A stretch of DNA of 64,000 nt from an uncultured Alistipes sp. (GTDB taxonomy: Bacteria > Bacteroidota > Bacteroidia > Bacteroidales > Rikenellaceae): positions 62,001-126,000 of the forward strand of contig CAJUMU010000003.1 of the NCBI GenBank assembly GCA_910587675.1, written 5' to 3'. Below the pieces are notes generated by a model, which saw only the letters and a list, made by a program, of their open reading frames with translations, had not been told where the DNA came from and made no database searches. This document shows positions 43,165 through 50,458 of the stretch, one piece after another. Position numbers and translations under genes: made by a program. Numbering within the stretch: the first letter of the stretch is position 1; the number at the start of each line of letters is the position of its first letter.

Positions 43165-44067
43165 ATGACTATAATTCAGCTTCAATACCTTCTCGAAGTG
43201 GCCAACTGCGGCAGTTTCTCGGCCGCGGCCGAACGTTGTTTCGTCACGCAGCCGTCGCTCAGCATGCAAGTCAAATCGCTCGAAGAGGAGTTGGGCGCCG
43301 TGTTGCTCGACCGCTCGAAGAAGCCCGTCATACCCACCGAAGTCGGCACCGTGGTCATAGCGCAGGCGCGGGAGACGCTGCGCGCCTACAACAGCATACG
43401 CGAATCGGTGCTGGAACTGAAAGGCGAGACGGCGGGAAAGCTGCGGTTGGGCGTGATACCGACCATAGCGCCCTATCTGCTGCACAAATTCATCCCCGAT
43501 TTCGTCAAAAGCTACCCGCGCGTGGAGCTCGAGATCCGCGAAATGGTGACGGCCGACATAGTGGAGGCGTTGCGCCGCGACGACATCGACGCCGCGCTCG
43601 TGGCCAGCGGCACCTGCGGCGAGGGAATACCCGAACGCGACCTGTTCAGCGACCGATTCTATGCCTATGTGTCGCAGTCGAATCCGCTGTTCGAACGCTC
43701 GAACATACGCATCGAGGATATCGATCTCAAGGATCTGATCCTGCTCAGCCCGGGCAACTGTATGCGCGACCAGATCATAGAGCTCTGTCAGGCGCGCCGC
43801 AACGTGCCGTCGCACTACTGCTTCGAATCGGGATCGCTCGACACGCTCATGCGCATAGTGGACTGCACCTCGTGCCTGACCGTCGTGCCCGAAATGGCGC
43901 TCGAATACATCCCCGAGAGCCGCCGCAAGCAGATCAAGACGCTGGCGAAAGGAGCCACGTCGCGACGCATAGCCATAGCCGTGCGCCGTACGTACGTAAA
44001 AAACTCTATAATCAACGCCTTGGAGAGCACCATACTCGAATATGCGGCGACCGCGGGGATGAAGTAG
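43165..44067 (+). CDS. oxyR: hydrogen peroxide-sensing LysR-type activator OxyR
   Basis: Redox-switch transcription regulator of the peroxide response. The 300-residue LysR protein has the N-terminal helix-turn-helix (YLLEVANCGSFSAAAERCFVTQPSLSMQVKSLEEEL) and the peroxide-sensing pair C199 and C208 in SPGNCMRDQIIELCQ, at the same residue numbers as in E. coli OxyR. No catalase or ahpC gene is adjacent, so its targets lie elsewhere. Confidence 0.92.
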   Translation: MTIIQLQYLLEVANCGSFSAAAERCFVTQPSLSMQVKSLEEELGAVLLDRSKKPVIPTEVGTVVIAQARETLRAYNSIRESVLELKGETAGKLRLGVIPTIAPYLLHKFIPDFVKSYPRVELEIREMVTADIVEALRRDDIDAALVASGTCGEGIPERDLFSDRFYAYVSQSNPLFERSNIRIEDIDLKDLILLSPGNCMRDQIIELCQARRNVPSHYCFESGSLDTLMRIVDCTSCLTVVPEMALEYIPESRRKQIKTLAKGATSRRIAIAVRRTYVKNSIINALESTILEYAATAGMK

Positions 44068-44197
44068 CCCCCATCTCCCATGTCGAACGGCCGGCCGCCG
44101 TCCCGCGCGATGTCGAAAAACGACGCGTTCCGCCTCTCGCGCCGACCCTCGACCGACATACCATCGCACGGAATTTCGTAATCTCGCAAAAATGTAA

Positions 44198-44205
44198 TAT
44201 ATTTG
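44198..44205 (+). promoter_or_regulatory. -7 promoter element of the rsfS-ftsH operon
   Basis: TATATTTG, exact TAnnTTTG, 30 bases before the rsfS ATG; no clear -33 TTG. Confidence 0.5.
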
Positions 44206-44235
44206 CGAAGTTATACGCGTGCATTTTTTTATAGT

Positions 44236-44586
44236 ATGGAAAAATTGATCGAAACCATAGTCGGAGCCATTCAGGATAAAAAAGGTAAGGATATTGTATC
44301 GTTGGACCTCTCGGGATTCGACGGAGCCGTATGTTCGCACTTCGTCGTCTGCAACGCCGACTCCACCACTCAGGTGGCGGCCATAGCCGACGGCATCGAG
44401 CAGGAGGTGCTGGAAAAGACGGGCGAGAAGCTCTGGCGGATAGAGGGGCAGCAGAACGCTTTCTGGATCGCCATGGACTATGTGGATGTGGTGGTGCATA
44501 TCTTCCAGACCGAACTGCGCCAATACTACAAGCTCGAGGAGCTGTGGGCCGACGCGCCGATCAAAAGATACGATTACGAACTTTAG
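44236..44586 (+). CDS. rsfS: ribosomal silencing factor RsfS
   Basis: Binds uL14 on the 50S subunit and blocks subunit joining during starvation. The 116-residue protein of the Iojap family shows KGKDIVSLDLSGFDGAVCSHFVVCNADSTTQV and MDYVDVVVHIFQTELRQYYKLEELWADA. The frame is open 11 codons upstream, but the promoter lies there. It heads an operon with ftsH six bases downstream, an order common in Bacteroidota. Confidence 0.94.
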   Translation: MEKLIETIVGAIQDKKGKDIVSLDLSGFDGAVCSHFVVCNADSTTQVAAIADGIEQEVLEKTGEKLWRIEGQQNAFWIAMDYVDVVVHIFQTELRQYYKLEELWADAPIKRYDYEL

Positions 44587-44592
44587 TCATTT

Positions 44593-46605
44593 ATGGCAAA
44601 CAAGAAAAAGAACGATATAAAGATGACCGTGAGGCCCAATTTCATGTGGATATGGGCCGTGTTGATAATGATTATCATCGGTTACTCTTTCTATGCCGGC
44701 GGCGATACCCAACCCTTGGCGGGCAATTGGAACACCGTGCGCAAAATGATACGCAACGGCGAGGTGGAGCGCATAACGGTCATCGACGGCCAAACGGCCA
44801 ACGTCTATCTGACCGAGGAGGCGATAGAGAAATACCGCAACGGCGGCGACGAGGTATTGAAGAGGATGCCCAAGGAGGGCGAGCAGCTCATCTTCAACAT
44901 CGGTTCGGTGGAGCTTCTCGACAACGACGTCAAGGAGGCCGTCGCCGAGTCGGGGATCGAGGAGAACCCCGTGAGCATCGAGTACAAGAACGAATCGAAT
45001 CCGTGGGGCAACATCATTGTGAATCTGTTGCCGTGGGTGATCCTTATCGGCATCTGGTTCTTCATCATCCGCACCATGTCGCGAGGCGGCGGGGGCGCGG
45101 GAGGCAACATCATGAACGTGGGCAAGGCGCGCGCGCAGGTCTTCGACAAGGACGACGCGGGCAAGCGGATAACGTTCAAGGACGTCGCGGGACTGGAGGA
45201 GGCCAAGGTGGAGATCATGGAGATAGTCGATTTCCTCCGCAAGGCCGACAAATACCGCGAACTGGGCGCCAAGATCCCCAAGGGCGCGCTGCTGGTAGGC
45301 CCCCCGGGAACGGGCAAGACGCTTCTGGCGAAGGCCGTGGCGGGCGAAGCCAACGTGCCGTTCCTCTCGATATCGGGTTCCGACTTCGTGGAGATGTTCG
45401 TGGGCGTGGGCGCGTCGCGTGTCCGCGACCTATTCGAGCAGGCCAAGCAGAAGGCCCCCTGCATCGTCTTCATCGACGAGATAGACGCCATAGGCCGCGC
45501 ACGCGGCAAGAACGCGGGATTCTCGGGCAACGACGAGCGTGAAAACACCCTCAACCAACTCCTTACGGAGATGGATGGATTCCAGACCAACGCGGGCGTC
45601 ATAGTGCTCGCGGCCACCAACCGCGCCGACATCCTCGACAAGGCGTTGATGCGCGCGGGACGTTTCGACCGCCAGATACAGGTAGGGCTTCCCGACGCCA
45701 AGGAGCGCGAGGAGATCTTCGACGTGCATCTGCGCAATCTGAAACTCGATCCGCAGCTCGACCGCGGATTCCTCGCCAAGCAGACGCCCGGGTTCTCGGG
45801 AGCCGACATAGCCAACGTCTGCAACGAGGCGGCGCTCATAGCGGCACGCCACGACAAGAAACAGATCGCCAAAGAGGACTTCATGGCGGCCATCGACCGC
45901 ATAATAGGCGGATTGGAGAAACGCAACAAACTCATGTCAGAGGCCGAGCGTCGCGCCACGGCCATACACGAGGCGGGCCACGCCACGGTGATGTGGTCGC
46001 TCGCGGAGTGCGATCCCGTGCTGAAAGTCACCATCGTTCCGCGCGGCAACAGTCTGGGCGCCACGTGGTCGGTGCCCGACGAGGAGCGCGTGCACGTCAC
46101 CAACGCCACTCTCGAGGAGCAGCTGGCGGGAATGTTGGGCGGCCGCATAGCCGAAGAAGTCAATTACGGCACCCTCGGCGCAGGAGCGTTGAGCGATCTG
46201 GAACGCGCCACGAAGATGACGTACGCCATGGTGGCCTATTACGGCATGAGCAAGAAGATTGGTCCCATAAGCTATTACGATTCGGCAGGCACGCGCGACA
46301 CCTTCACCAAGCCTTTCAGCGAGCAGACCGCTCACGAGATCGACCAAGAGGTGCGCCGCATAATGGCCGAGGCGTACGAGCGCGCCAAGAGAATCATCGA
46401 GGAGAAAAACGGACAAATAAACGCGATGGCCGACCTGCTGCTCGAAAAGGAAACCATCTATGCCGAGGACATAGAACCCATACTCGGCCCGTCGGCCCAA
46501 AGCGCCAAGCAGGCCGAAAAGACCGACGGCAAGGCGGCTCGCGGCAACGATACGCCCGCCGCGGACCCGAAACCCGAAAATGAAGAAGAGACCCGAAAGA
46601 TATGA
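44593..46605 (+). CDS. ftsH: ATP-dependent zinc metalloprotease FtsH
   Basis: Membrane-anchored AAA+ protease that degrades misfolded membrane proteins and regulators. The 670-residue protein has two membrane helices (about 16-34 and 141-162), the Walker A GPPGTGKTLLAKA (about 236-248), Walker B IVFIDEIDAIG, the second region of homology, and the zinc site HEAGH (about 458-462). The C-terminal tail is rich in A, E and K. The last four bases overlap cdsA. Confidence 0.97.
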   Translation: MANKKKNDIKMTVRPNFMWIWAVLIMIIIGYSFYAGGDTQPLAGNWNTVRKMIRNGEVERITVIDGQTANVYLTEEAIEKYRNGGDEVLKRMPKEGEQLIFNIGSVELLDNDVKEAVAESGIEENPVSIEYKNESNPWGNIIVNLLPWVILIGIWFFIIRTMSRGGGGAGGNIMNVGKARAQVFDKDDAGKRITFKDVAGLEEAKVEIMEIVDFLRKADKYRELGAKIPKGALLVGPPGTGKTLLAKAVAGEANVPFLSISGSDFVEMFVGVGASRVRDLFEQAKQKAPCIVFIDEIDAIGRARGKNAGFSGNDERENTLNQLLTEMDGFQTNAGVIVLAATNRADILDKALMRAGRFDRQIQVGLPDAKEREEIFDVHLRNLKLDPQLDRGFLAKQTPGFSGADIANVCNEAALIAARHDKKQIAKEDFMAAIDRIIGGLEKRNKLMSEAERRATAIHEAGHATVMWSLAECDPVLKVTIVPRGNSLGATWSVPDEERVHVTNATLEEQLAGMLGGRIAEEVNYGTLGAGALSDLERATKMTYAMVAYYGMSKKIGPISYYDSAGTRDTFTKPFSEQTAHEIDQEVRRIMAEAYERAKRIIEEKNGQINAMADLLLEKETIYAEDIEPILGPSAQSAKQAEKTDGKAARGNDTPAADPKPENEEETRKI

Positions 46606-47465
46606 CCGATAAGATGAAAAACCTGTGGGTGCGCGCCGTGAGCGGCGTGGTGCTGCTCGCGATAGTGCTGGGGACCATCCTCTGGTCGAAATGGAGTTTC
46701 GGCGCGCTGCTGCTCATGATAATCCTCGGCGGCGAGTGGGAGTTCTACCGCATGGCCGAAAAGGCGGGTTATTCGCCCCAGAAGACGCTGGGACTCGTCG
46801 CGGGAGCCATAGTGATGACGGTGGCTTTCGCCCTCATGTGGTTCTTCGACACCGAGAGCACCCTGAGCAACAAATATCTGGTGCTCACCGTGGGACTGAT
46901 GCTATACATAATGATGCTGGTGCCGCTGATGTTCATCTGCGAGCTTTACCGCAAAAGCGCGACGCCCATCGCCAACATCGGATCGACCCTTACGGGCGTG
47001 GTATACGTGGCGCTGCCAATGTCGCTGCTCTTTTTCATCCCGCTACTGCTGGGGCACGGGGTGTGGAACCCGTGGACGCTGCTGTTCTACTTCTTCATCA
47101 TCTGGGCTAACGACGTATGCGCCTACCTGTTCGGAATCACGCTGGGCAAGCACCGCCTGTTCGAGCGCATCTCGCCCAAGAAGTCGTGGGAGGGATTCAT
47201 CGGCGGACTCATCGGCGCGATGGCGATGGGATACATAGCCGCCACGGCGATGGGCGGCGACCACTTCGAATGGATCGGCATGGCGCTCATAGCCGCCATA
47301 ACGGGAGTATTCGGCGATTTGGTGGAGTCGCTGTTCAAACGCTCGGTCGACGTGAAGGACTCGGGACGCATAATCCCCGGGCACGGAGGCTGGCTCGACC
47401 GTTTCGACGCGCTGATTCTCTCGGTGCCGTTCGTGTTCATCTACCTCGTATTTTGCATGAATTGA
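46602..47465 (+). CDS. cdsA: phosphatidate cytidylyltransferase (CDP-diacylglycerol synthase)
   Basis: Makes CDP-diacylglycerol from phosphatidate and CTP in the inner membrane. The 287-residue protein has about seven hydrophobic segments and the CDS signature SVDVKDSGRIIPGHGGWLDR near the C-terminus. Its ATG overlaps the ftsH stop (ATGA). It feeds the phosphatidylserine/phosphatidylethanolamine branch served by the next gene. Confidence 0.94.
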   Translation: MTDKMKNLWVRAVSGVVLLAIVLGTILWSKWSFGALLLMIILGGEWEFYRMAEKAGYSPQKTLGLVAGAIVMTVAFALMWFFDTESTLSNKYLVLTVGLMLYIMMLVPLMFICELYRKSATPIANIGSTLTGVVYVALPMSLLFFIPLLLGHGVWNPWTLLFYFFIIWANDVCAYLFGITLGKHRLFERISPKKSWEGFIGGLIGAMAMGYIAATAMGGDHFEWIGMALIAAITGVFGDLVESLFKRSVDVKDSGRIIPGHGGWLDRFDALILSVPFVFIYLVFCMN

Positions 47466-47487
47466 AAATGACCTTAAACCAAACAAT

Positions 47488-48156
47488 ATGAAGATCAACA
47501 AAGAGGGCTACCGAATCATAGCCGTATCGGGCCTCATCTGCCTGCTATTCTGGTCGCTCATATACTATTTCGAAAACAACCACTCGGGGACGGGACTGCT
47601 CGTCACCAGCACGCTGCTGCTCGTGGCTTTCTGGTTCTTCATCGTGGCGTTTTTCCGCGAGCCGCGCCGCGTGAAGATACATGATCCCGAGCTGGTCTTC
47701 TCGCCCTGCGACGGACGCGTGGTGGTGACCGAGATCGTGCACGAAGACGAATATCTGAAAGAGAACATGTTGCAGATCTCGATATTCATGTCGATAACCA
47801 ACGTCCACATGAACTGGATCCCCGTAAGCGGCGAGGTGGAGTATTGCAAGTACCACCCGGGACGGTTCCTCATCGCATGGCACCCCAAGTCGTCGACCGA
47901 GAACGAGCGCACGACCACCGTGGTGAAGATGGAGGACGGCAAACGCATCCTGTTCCGTCAGGTGGCGGGCCTGATCGCGCGCCGCATCGTGTCGTACATG
48001 AAGGTCGGCGACCACGTGACGCAGAACGACGTGTTCGGGTTCATCAAGTTCGGCTCGCGCATCGATCTGCTCGTACCGAAAGACAGCGAACTGCTGGTCG
48101 AGATCGGCGACCCCGTGGTGGGATCGCAGACCCCCATCGTACGCCTCAGAAAGTAA
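47488..48156 (+). CDS. psd: phosphatidylserine decarboxylase proenzyme (short form)
   Basis: Pyruvoyl enzyme that makes phosphatidylethanolamine. The 222-residue short-form protein has two N-terminal membrane segments (about 11-28 and 36-54) and the self-cleavage GS motif in KFGSRIDLL (about 189-197), where the serine becomes the pyruvoyl group. Conserved SPCDGRVV and FMSITNVHMNWIPVSG segments support the family. It follows cdsA after 22 bases. Confidence 0.93.
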   Translation: MKINKEGYRIIAVSGLICLLFWSLIYYFENNHSGTGLLVTSTLLLVAFWFFIVAFFREPRRVKIHDPELVFSPCDGRVVVTEIVHEDEYLKENMLQISIFMSITNVHMNWIPVSGEVEYCKYHPGRFLIAWHPKSSTENERTTTVVKMEDGKRILFRQVAGLIARRIVSYMKVGDHVTQNDVFGFIKFGSRIDLLVPKDSELLVEIGDPVVGSQTPIVRLRK

Positions 48157-48195
48157 CGCGTGGACGCCATCGCACACCGCAAATAACGTAACAGC

Positions 48196-49302
48196 ATGAC
48201 GCTCACACCGCAAAACATACTCCGATTCATCGTCGGACTCGCAGCCACGGCAGCCATATTGTTTTTGATATGGTATTTCAGCACCGTGGTCATATACATA
48301 TTGGTGTCGGCGGTGCTGGCCATCATGGGACGGCCGTTGGTGAGCTATCTGCTGAGTCTGAACATCCGCGGGCGGCGGTTGCCCCGCTGGGCCGCGGCGT
48401 CGATCACGCTGCTGGTGATCTGGGTGGTGTTCGCCACGATATGTTCGTTGTGCATACCCTTGGTATTCAACAAAATCGGCGAATTCGCCGCGCTCGACTT
48501 CTCGTCGGTGATCGAATCGATCGAGTACCCCGTATCGTACGCGCAGGCCTACCTGCAAAAGATGTTCATACTCCCCGAGACCGATTTCTCGCTCAGCGAG
48601 ACCATAATATCGACATTGCAGGATCTGATCGATTACGAAACGGTTAACAACCTCTTCGCCTCGATCATAAGCGTAGCGCTGTCGACGCTCATCACCGTGT
48701 TCTCCATATCGTTCATAACCTTCTTTTTCCTCAAGGAGGACGGATTGTTCTACTCGATGGTGACGGCGATGTTCCCCGAACGCCTGCAACAGAGCGTGAC
48801 GCGCGCTCTCGACTCCATCACGGTGCTGCTGTCGCGTTACTTCACGGGAATACTCACCGAGAGCATAATACTCATGATCGTCATCTCGATGGTGATGATG
48901 CTCTTCGGCATGAAGACCGACAACGCGCTGCTCATAGGTCTCATCATGGGCGTGATGAACGTCATTCCGTACGCGGGACCGCTTATCGGCGGAATAATTT
49001 CGATATTCATCGGCATCGTCAGCCCCATCGCGGGCTACACGGCCATGCACACGACGGCGATCATAGCCTGTTCGCTCTTTTGCATCAAGGGATTCGACGA
49101 CTTCGTGCTGCAACCCACTATATACTCCGAGCGCGTGAAGGCGCACCCGCTCGAAATATTTTTGGTGATCCTGCTGGCTGGTTACATGGCGGGCATACTC
49201 GGCATGCTGCTGGCCATACCCTCCTACACCGTGCTGCGCGTACTGGCCAAGGAGTTCTTCTCGCAGTTCTCGTTAGTGCAGAAACTCACGCAGAAGATAT
49301 GA
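48196..49302 (+). CDS. AI-2E family transporter (PerM/TqsA-like)
   Basis: A 368-residue polytopic membrane protein with about eight hydrophobic segments. Family features include ITFFFLKEDG at about 173-182, the polar stretch SVTRALDSITVLLSRYFTGIL, and GVMNVIPYAGPLIGG near residue 255. The family was named for autoinducer-2 export, but members also act as Na+/H+ antiporters, so substrate is open. It lies 39 bases after psd in the same operon. Confidence 0.87.
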   Translation: MTLTPQNILRFIVGLAATAAILFLIWYFSTVVIYILVSAVLAIMGRPLVSYLLSLNIRGRRLPRWAAASITLLVIWVVFATICSLCIPLVFNKIGEFAALDFSSVIESIEYPVSYAQAYLQKMFILPETDFSLSETIISTLQDLIDYETVNNLFASIISVALSTLITVFSISFITFFFLKEDGLFYSMVTAMFPERLQQSVTRALDSITVLLSRYFTGILTESIILMIVISMVMMLFGMKTDNALLIGLIMGVMNVIPYAGPLIGGIISIFIGIVSPIAGYTAMHTTAIIACSLFCIKGFDDFVLQPTIYSERVKAHPLEIFLVILLAGYMAGILGMLLAIPSYTVLRVLAKEFFSQFSLVQKLTQKI

Positions 49303-49356
49303 CCACAGGTGCGAGGGAAGACGCAGGGAGCAGAGTTTTTTAAGGACTACACGAAA

Positions 49357-49713
49357 ATGATTATAATAAAAGGCGAGGTTATTCACGGCGCGCAACTGGG
49401 ACGCAAGATGGGATTCCCGACGGCCAACCTCGACGCATGCGAACTGAACGATATCGAAAACGGCGTTTACCGCTCGACGGTCATAATCGACGGCGCGACC
49501 TACCGCGCAATGTCGAACATAGGGCTCCGCCCCTCGGTGGACGGACGTTGCCGTCTCCTCGAAACCCATCTGTTCGATTTTCACGGCGACATATACGGTC
49601 GCGTCATAGAGGTGCGGCTGCTCGACAAGATCCGCGACGAGAAACGCTTCGGCTCTATCGACGAGCTGCGTCGCCAACTCGAACACGACGCCGACGTATG
49701 CCGTAACCTATAA
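49357..49713 (+). CDS. stand-alone riboflavin kinase domain protein
   Basis: A 118-residue protein consisting only of the flavokinase domain normally found at the C-terminus of RibF: IKGEVIHGAQLGRKMGFPTANLDA with the PTAN Mg-ATP motif, GVYRSTVIIDGATYRAMSNIG, and LLETHLFDFHGDIYGRVIEVRLLDKIRDEKRFGS with the ETHLFDF catalytic glutamate. The FAD synthetase domain is absent. Expected reaction: riboflavin + ATP to FMN. ATG 49357 (MIIIKGEV) is preferred over an upstream in-frame ATG. It is the last gene of the rsfS operon. Confidence 0.87.
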   Translation: MIIIKGEVIHGAQLGRKMGFPTANLDACELNDIENGVYRSTVIIDGATYRAMSNIGLRPSVDGRCRLLETHLFDFHGDIYGRVIEVRLLDKIRDEKRFGSIDELRRQLEHDADVCRNL

Positions 49714-49726
49714 CCGCTCGAAAAAT

Positions 49727-49776
49727 CCCCGCAGCCGCCGAAGATAAGTTTTGTCAATAATTCACACGCGTCAGCC
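49727..49776 (+). repeat. family 3 dispersed repeat
   Basis: CCCCGCAGCCGCCGAAGATA, AGTTTTGTC, ATAATTCAC, CGCGTCAGCC; matched in inverse orientation at 14326-14372 and partly at 10746-10767. Confidence 0.65.
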
Positions 49777-50132
49777 TTACCCGCGGCAGGAACATTTTCG
49801 ATAAGCCGAGTGCAGAGCCGAACTTGTTCGGGTTCTGCCGAGGCGAGAAAATGACTGCGTAAGCGAACGATTTCGGATTAAGGGCGGTCGAAGCGACGAA
49901 GCGTCAAAATCGGAGAACGTTTTCAATAAGCCGAGTCAGAGCCGAACTTGTTCGAGCTATGCCGAGGCGAGAAAACGTCTGCGAAGCGAACTTTTAATTG
50001 CTTCAAAAGTGCCGTAGGCATCCGATTTAGCGCAGTCGCGAGACCGACCCCGAGATCGTTTCACCGCGGCGGATTTTCGGTTACCTTTTGGCCGCGCAAA
50101 AGGTAACGTAAATCTTAATTATGTATTAAAGG
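49769..50132 (+). repeat. family 2 composite repeat, copy 2 with tandem duplication
   Basis: Same order of blocks as 25365-25680. The unit ATAAGCCGAG...GCCGAGGCGAGAAAA occurs twice here (about 49791-49860 and 49924-49978). It ends with the GTTACCTTTTG/CAAAAGGTAAC palindrome (50080-50107) and ATTAAAGG. A stem-a hairpin (GCGACTC-TTC-GAGTCGC) follows at once. Confidence 0.8.
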
Positions 50133-50156
50133 TATTGCGACTCTTCGAGTCGCTCA

Positions 50157-50230
50157 GTTCATCGCCGCCCCACCGCGGCGGACTGCAACTCGCCTGAAGG
50201 CTCGCGCAGACCTCCGCCGTCGGCGAACAT
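50157..50230 (+). repeat. family 4 dispersed repeat
   Basis: CGCCGCCCCACCGCGGCGGA, CTGCAACTCGC, AGGCTCGCGCA, CCGCCGTCGGCGAACAT; matches the 3' two thirds of 7368-7467. Confidence 0.7.
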
Positions 50231-50251
50231 CTGGCTGACGCATGTGAATTT

Positions 50252-50348
50252 TGCGACTCGCAGAGTCGTGCGGGCCGCAGCCTCCCGCCTGCGGAGGCCC
50301 GCTATTCGCACAGTTCATTCGCGCGGTCTCCGCAGGCTGCTGCCCGAA
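50252..50348 (+). repeat. family 1 palindromic repeat, plus orientation
   Basis: Stem a GCGACTC/GAGTCGT (one G-T pair), stem b GCGGGCC/GGCCCGC, stem c GCAGCCT/AGGCTGC, end CTGCCCGAA. Preceded by CTGACGCATGTGAATT, a family 3 end. Confidence 0.8.
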
Positions 50349-50394
50349 GATGTATTGCGACCCGTTGAGACTCGCGCAGCTCTCCGCCGTCGGC

Positions 50395-50436
50395 AAAACG
50401 AATCGGGACCTGCGCCGAAAACGCGGATCCCGATTC
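50395..50436 (-). terminator. yidC terminator
   Basis: On the minus strand GAATCGGGA (50428-50436) pairs with TCCCGATTC (50400-50408) around a GC-rich inner region, followed by GTTTTG. Confidence 0.65.
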
Positions 50437-50458
50437 TTATACTCTGCAAGCGAATCTG

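Larger units (their letters stand above)
49714..50458. other. 745-base gene-free repeat cluster between riboflavin kinase and yidC
   Basis: In order: family 3 (49727-49776), family 2 with an internal duplication (49769-50132), a stem-a hairpin (50137-50156), family 4 (50157-50230), family 1 (50252-50348), another fragment and the yidC terminator (50395-50436). I see no credible coding sequence. Confidence 0.75.

Noticed and set aside
49714..50458. CRISPR array in the repeat-rich region
   Set aside because: Repeats are long, few, unequal in spacing and internally palindromic, with no regular spacers and no cas genes.
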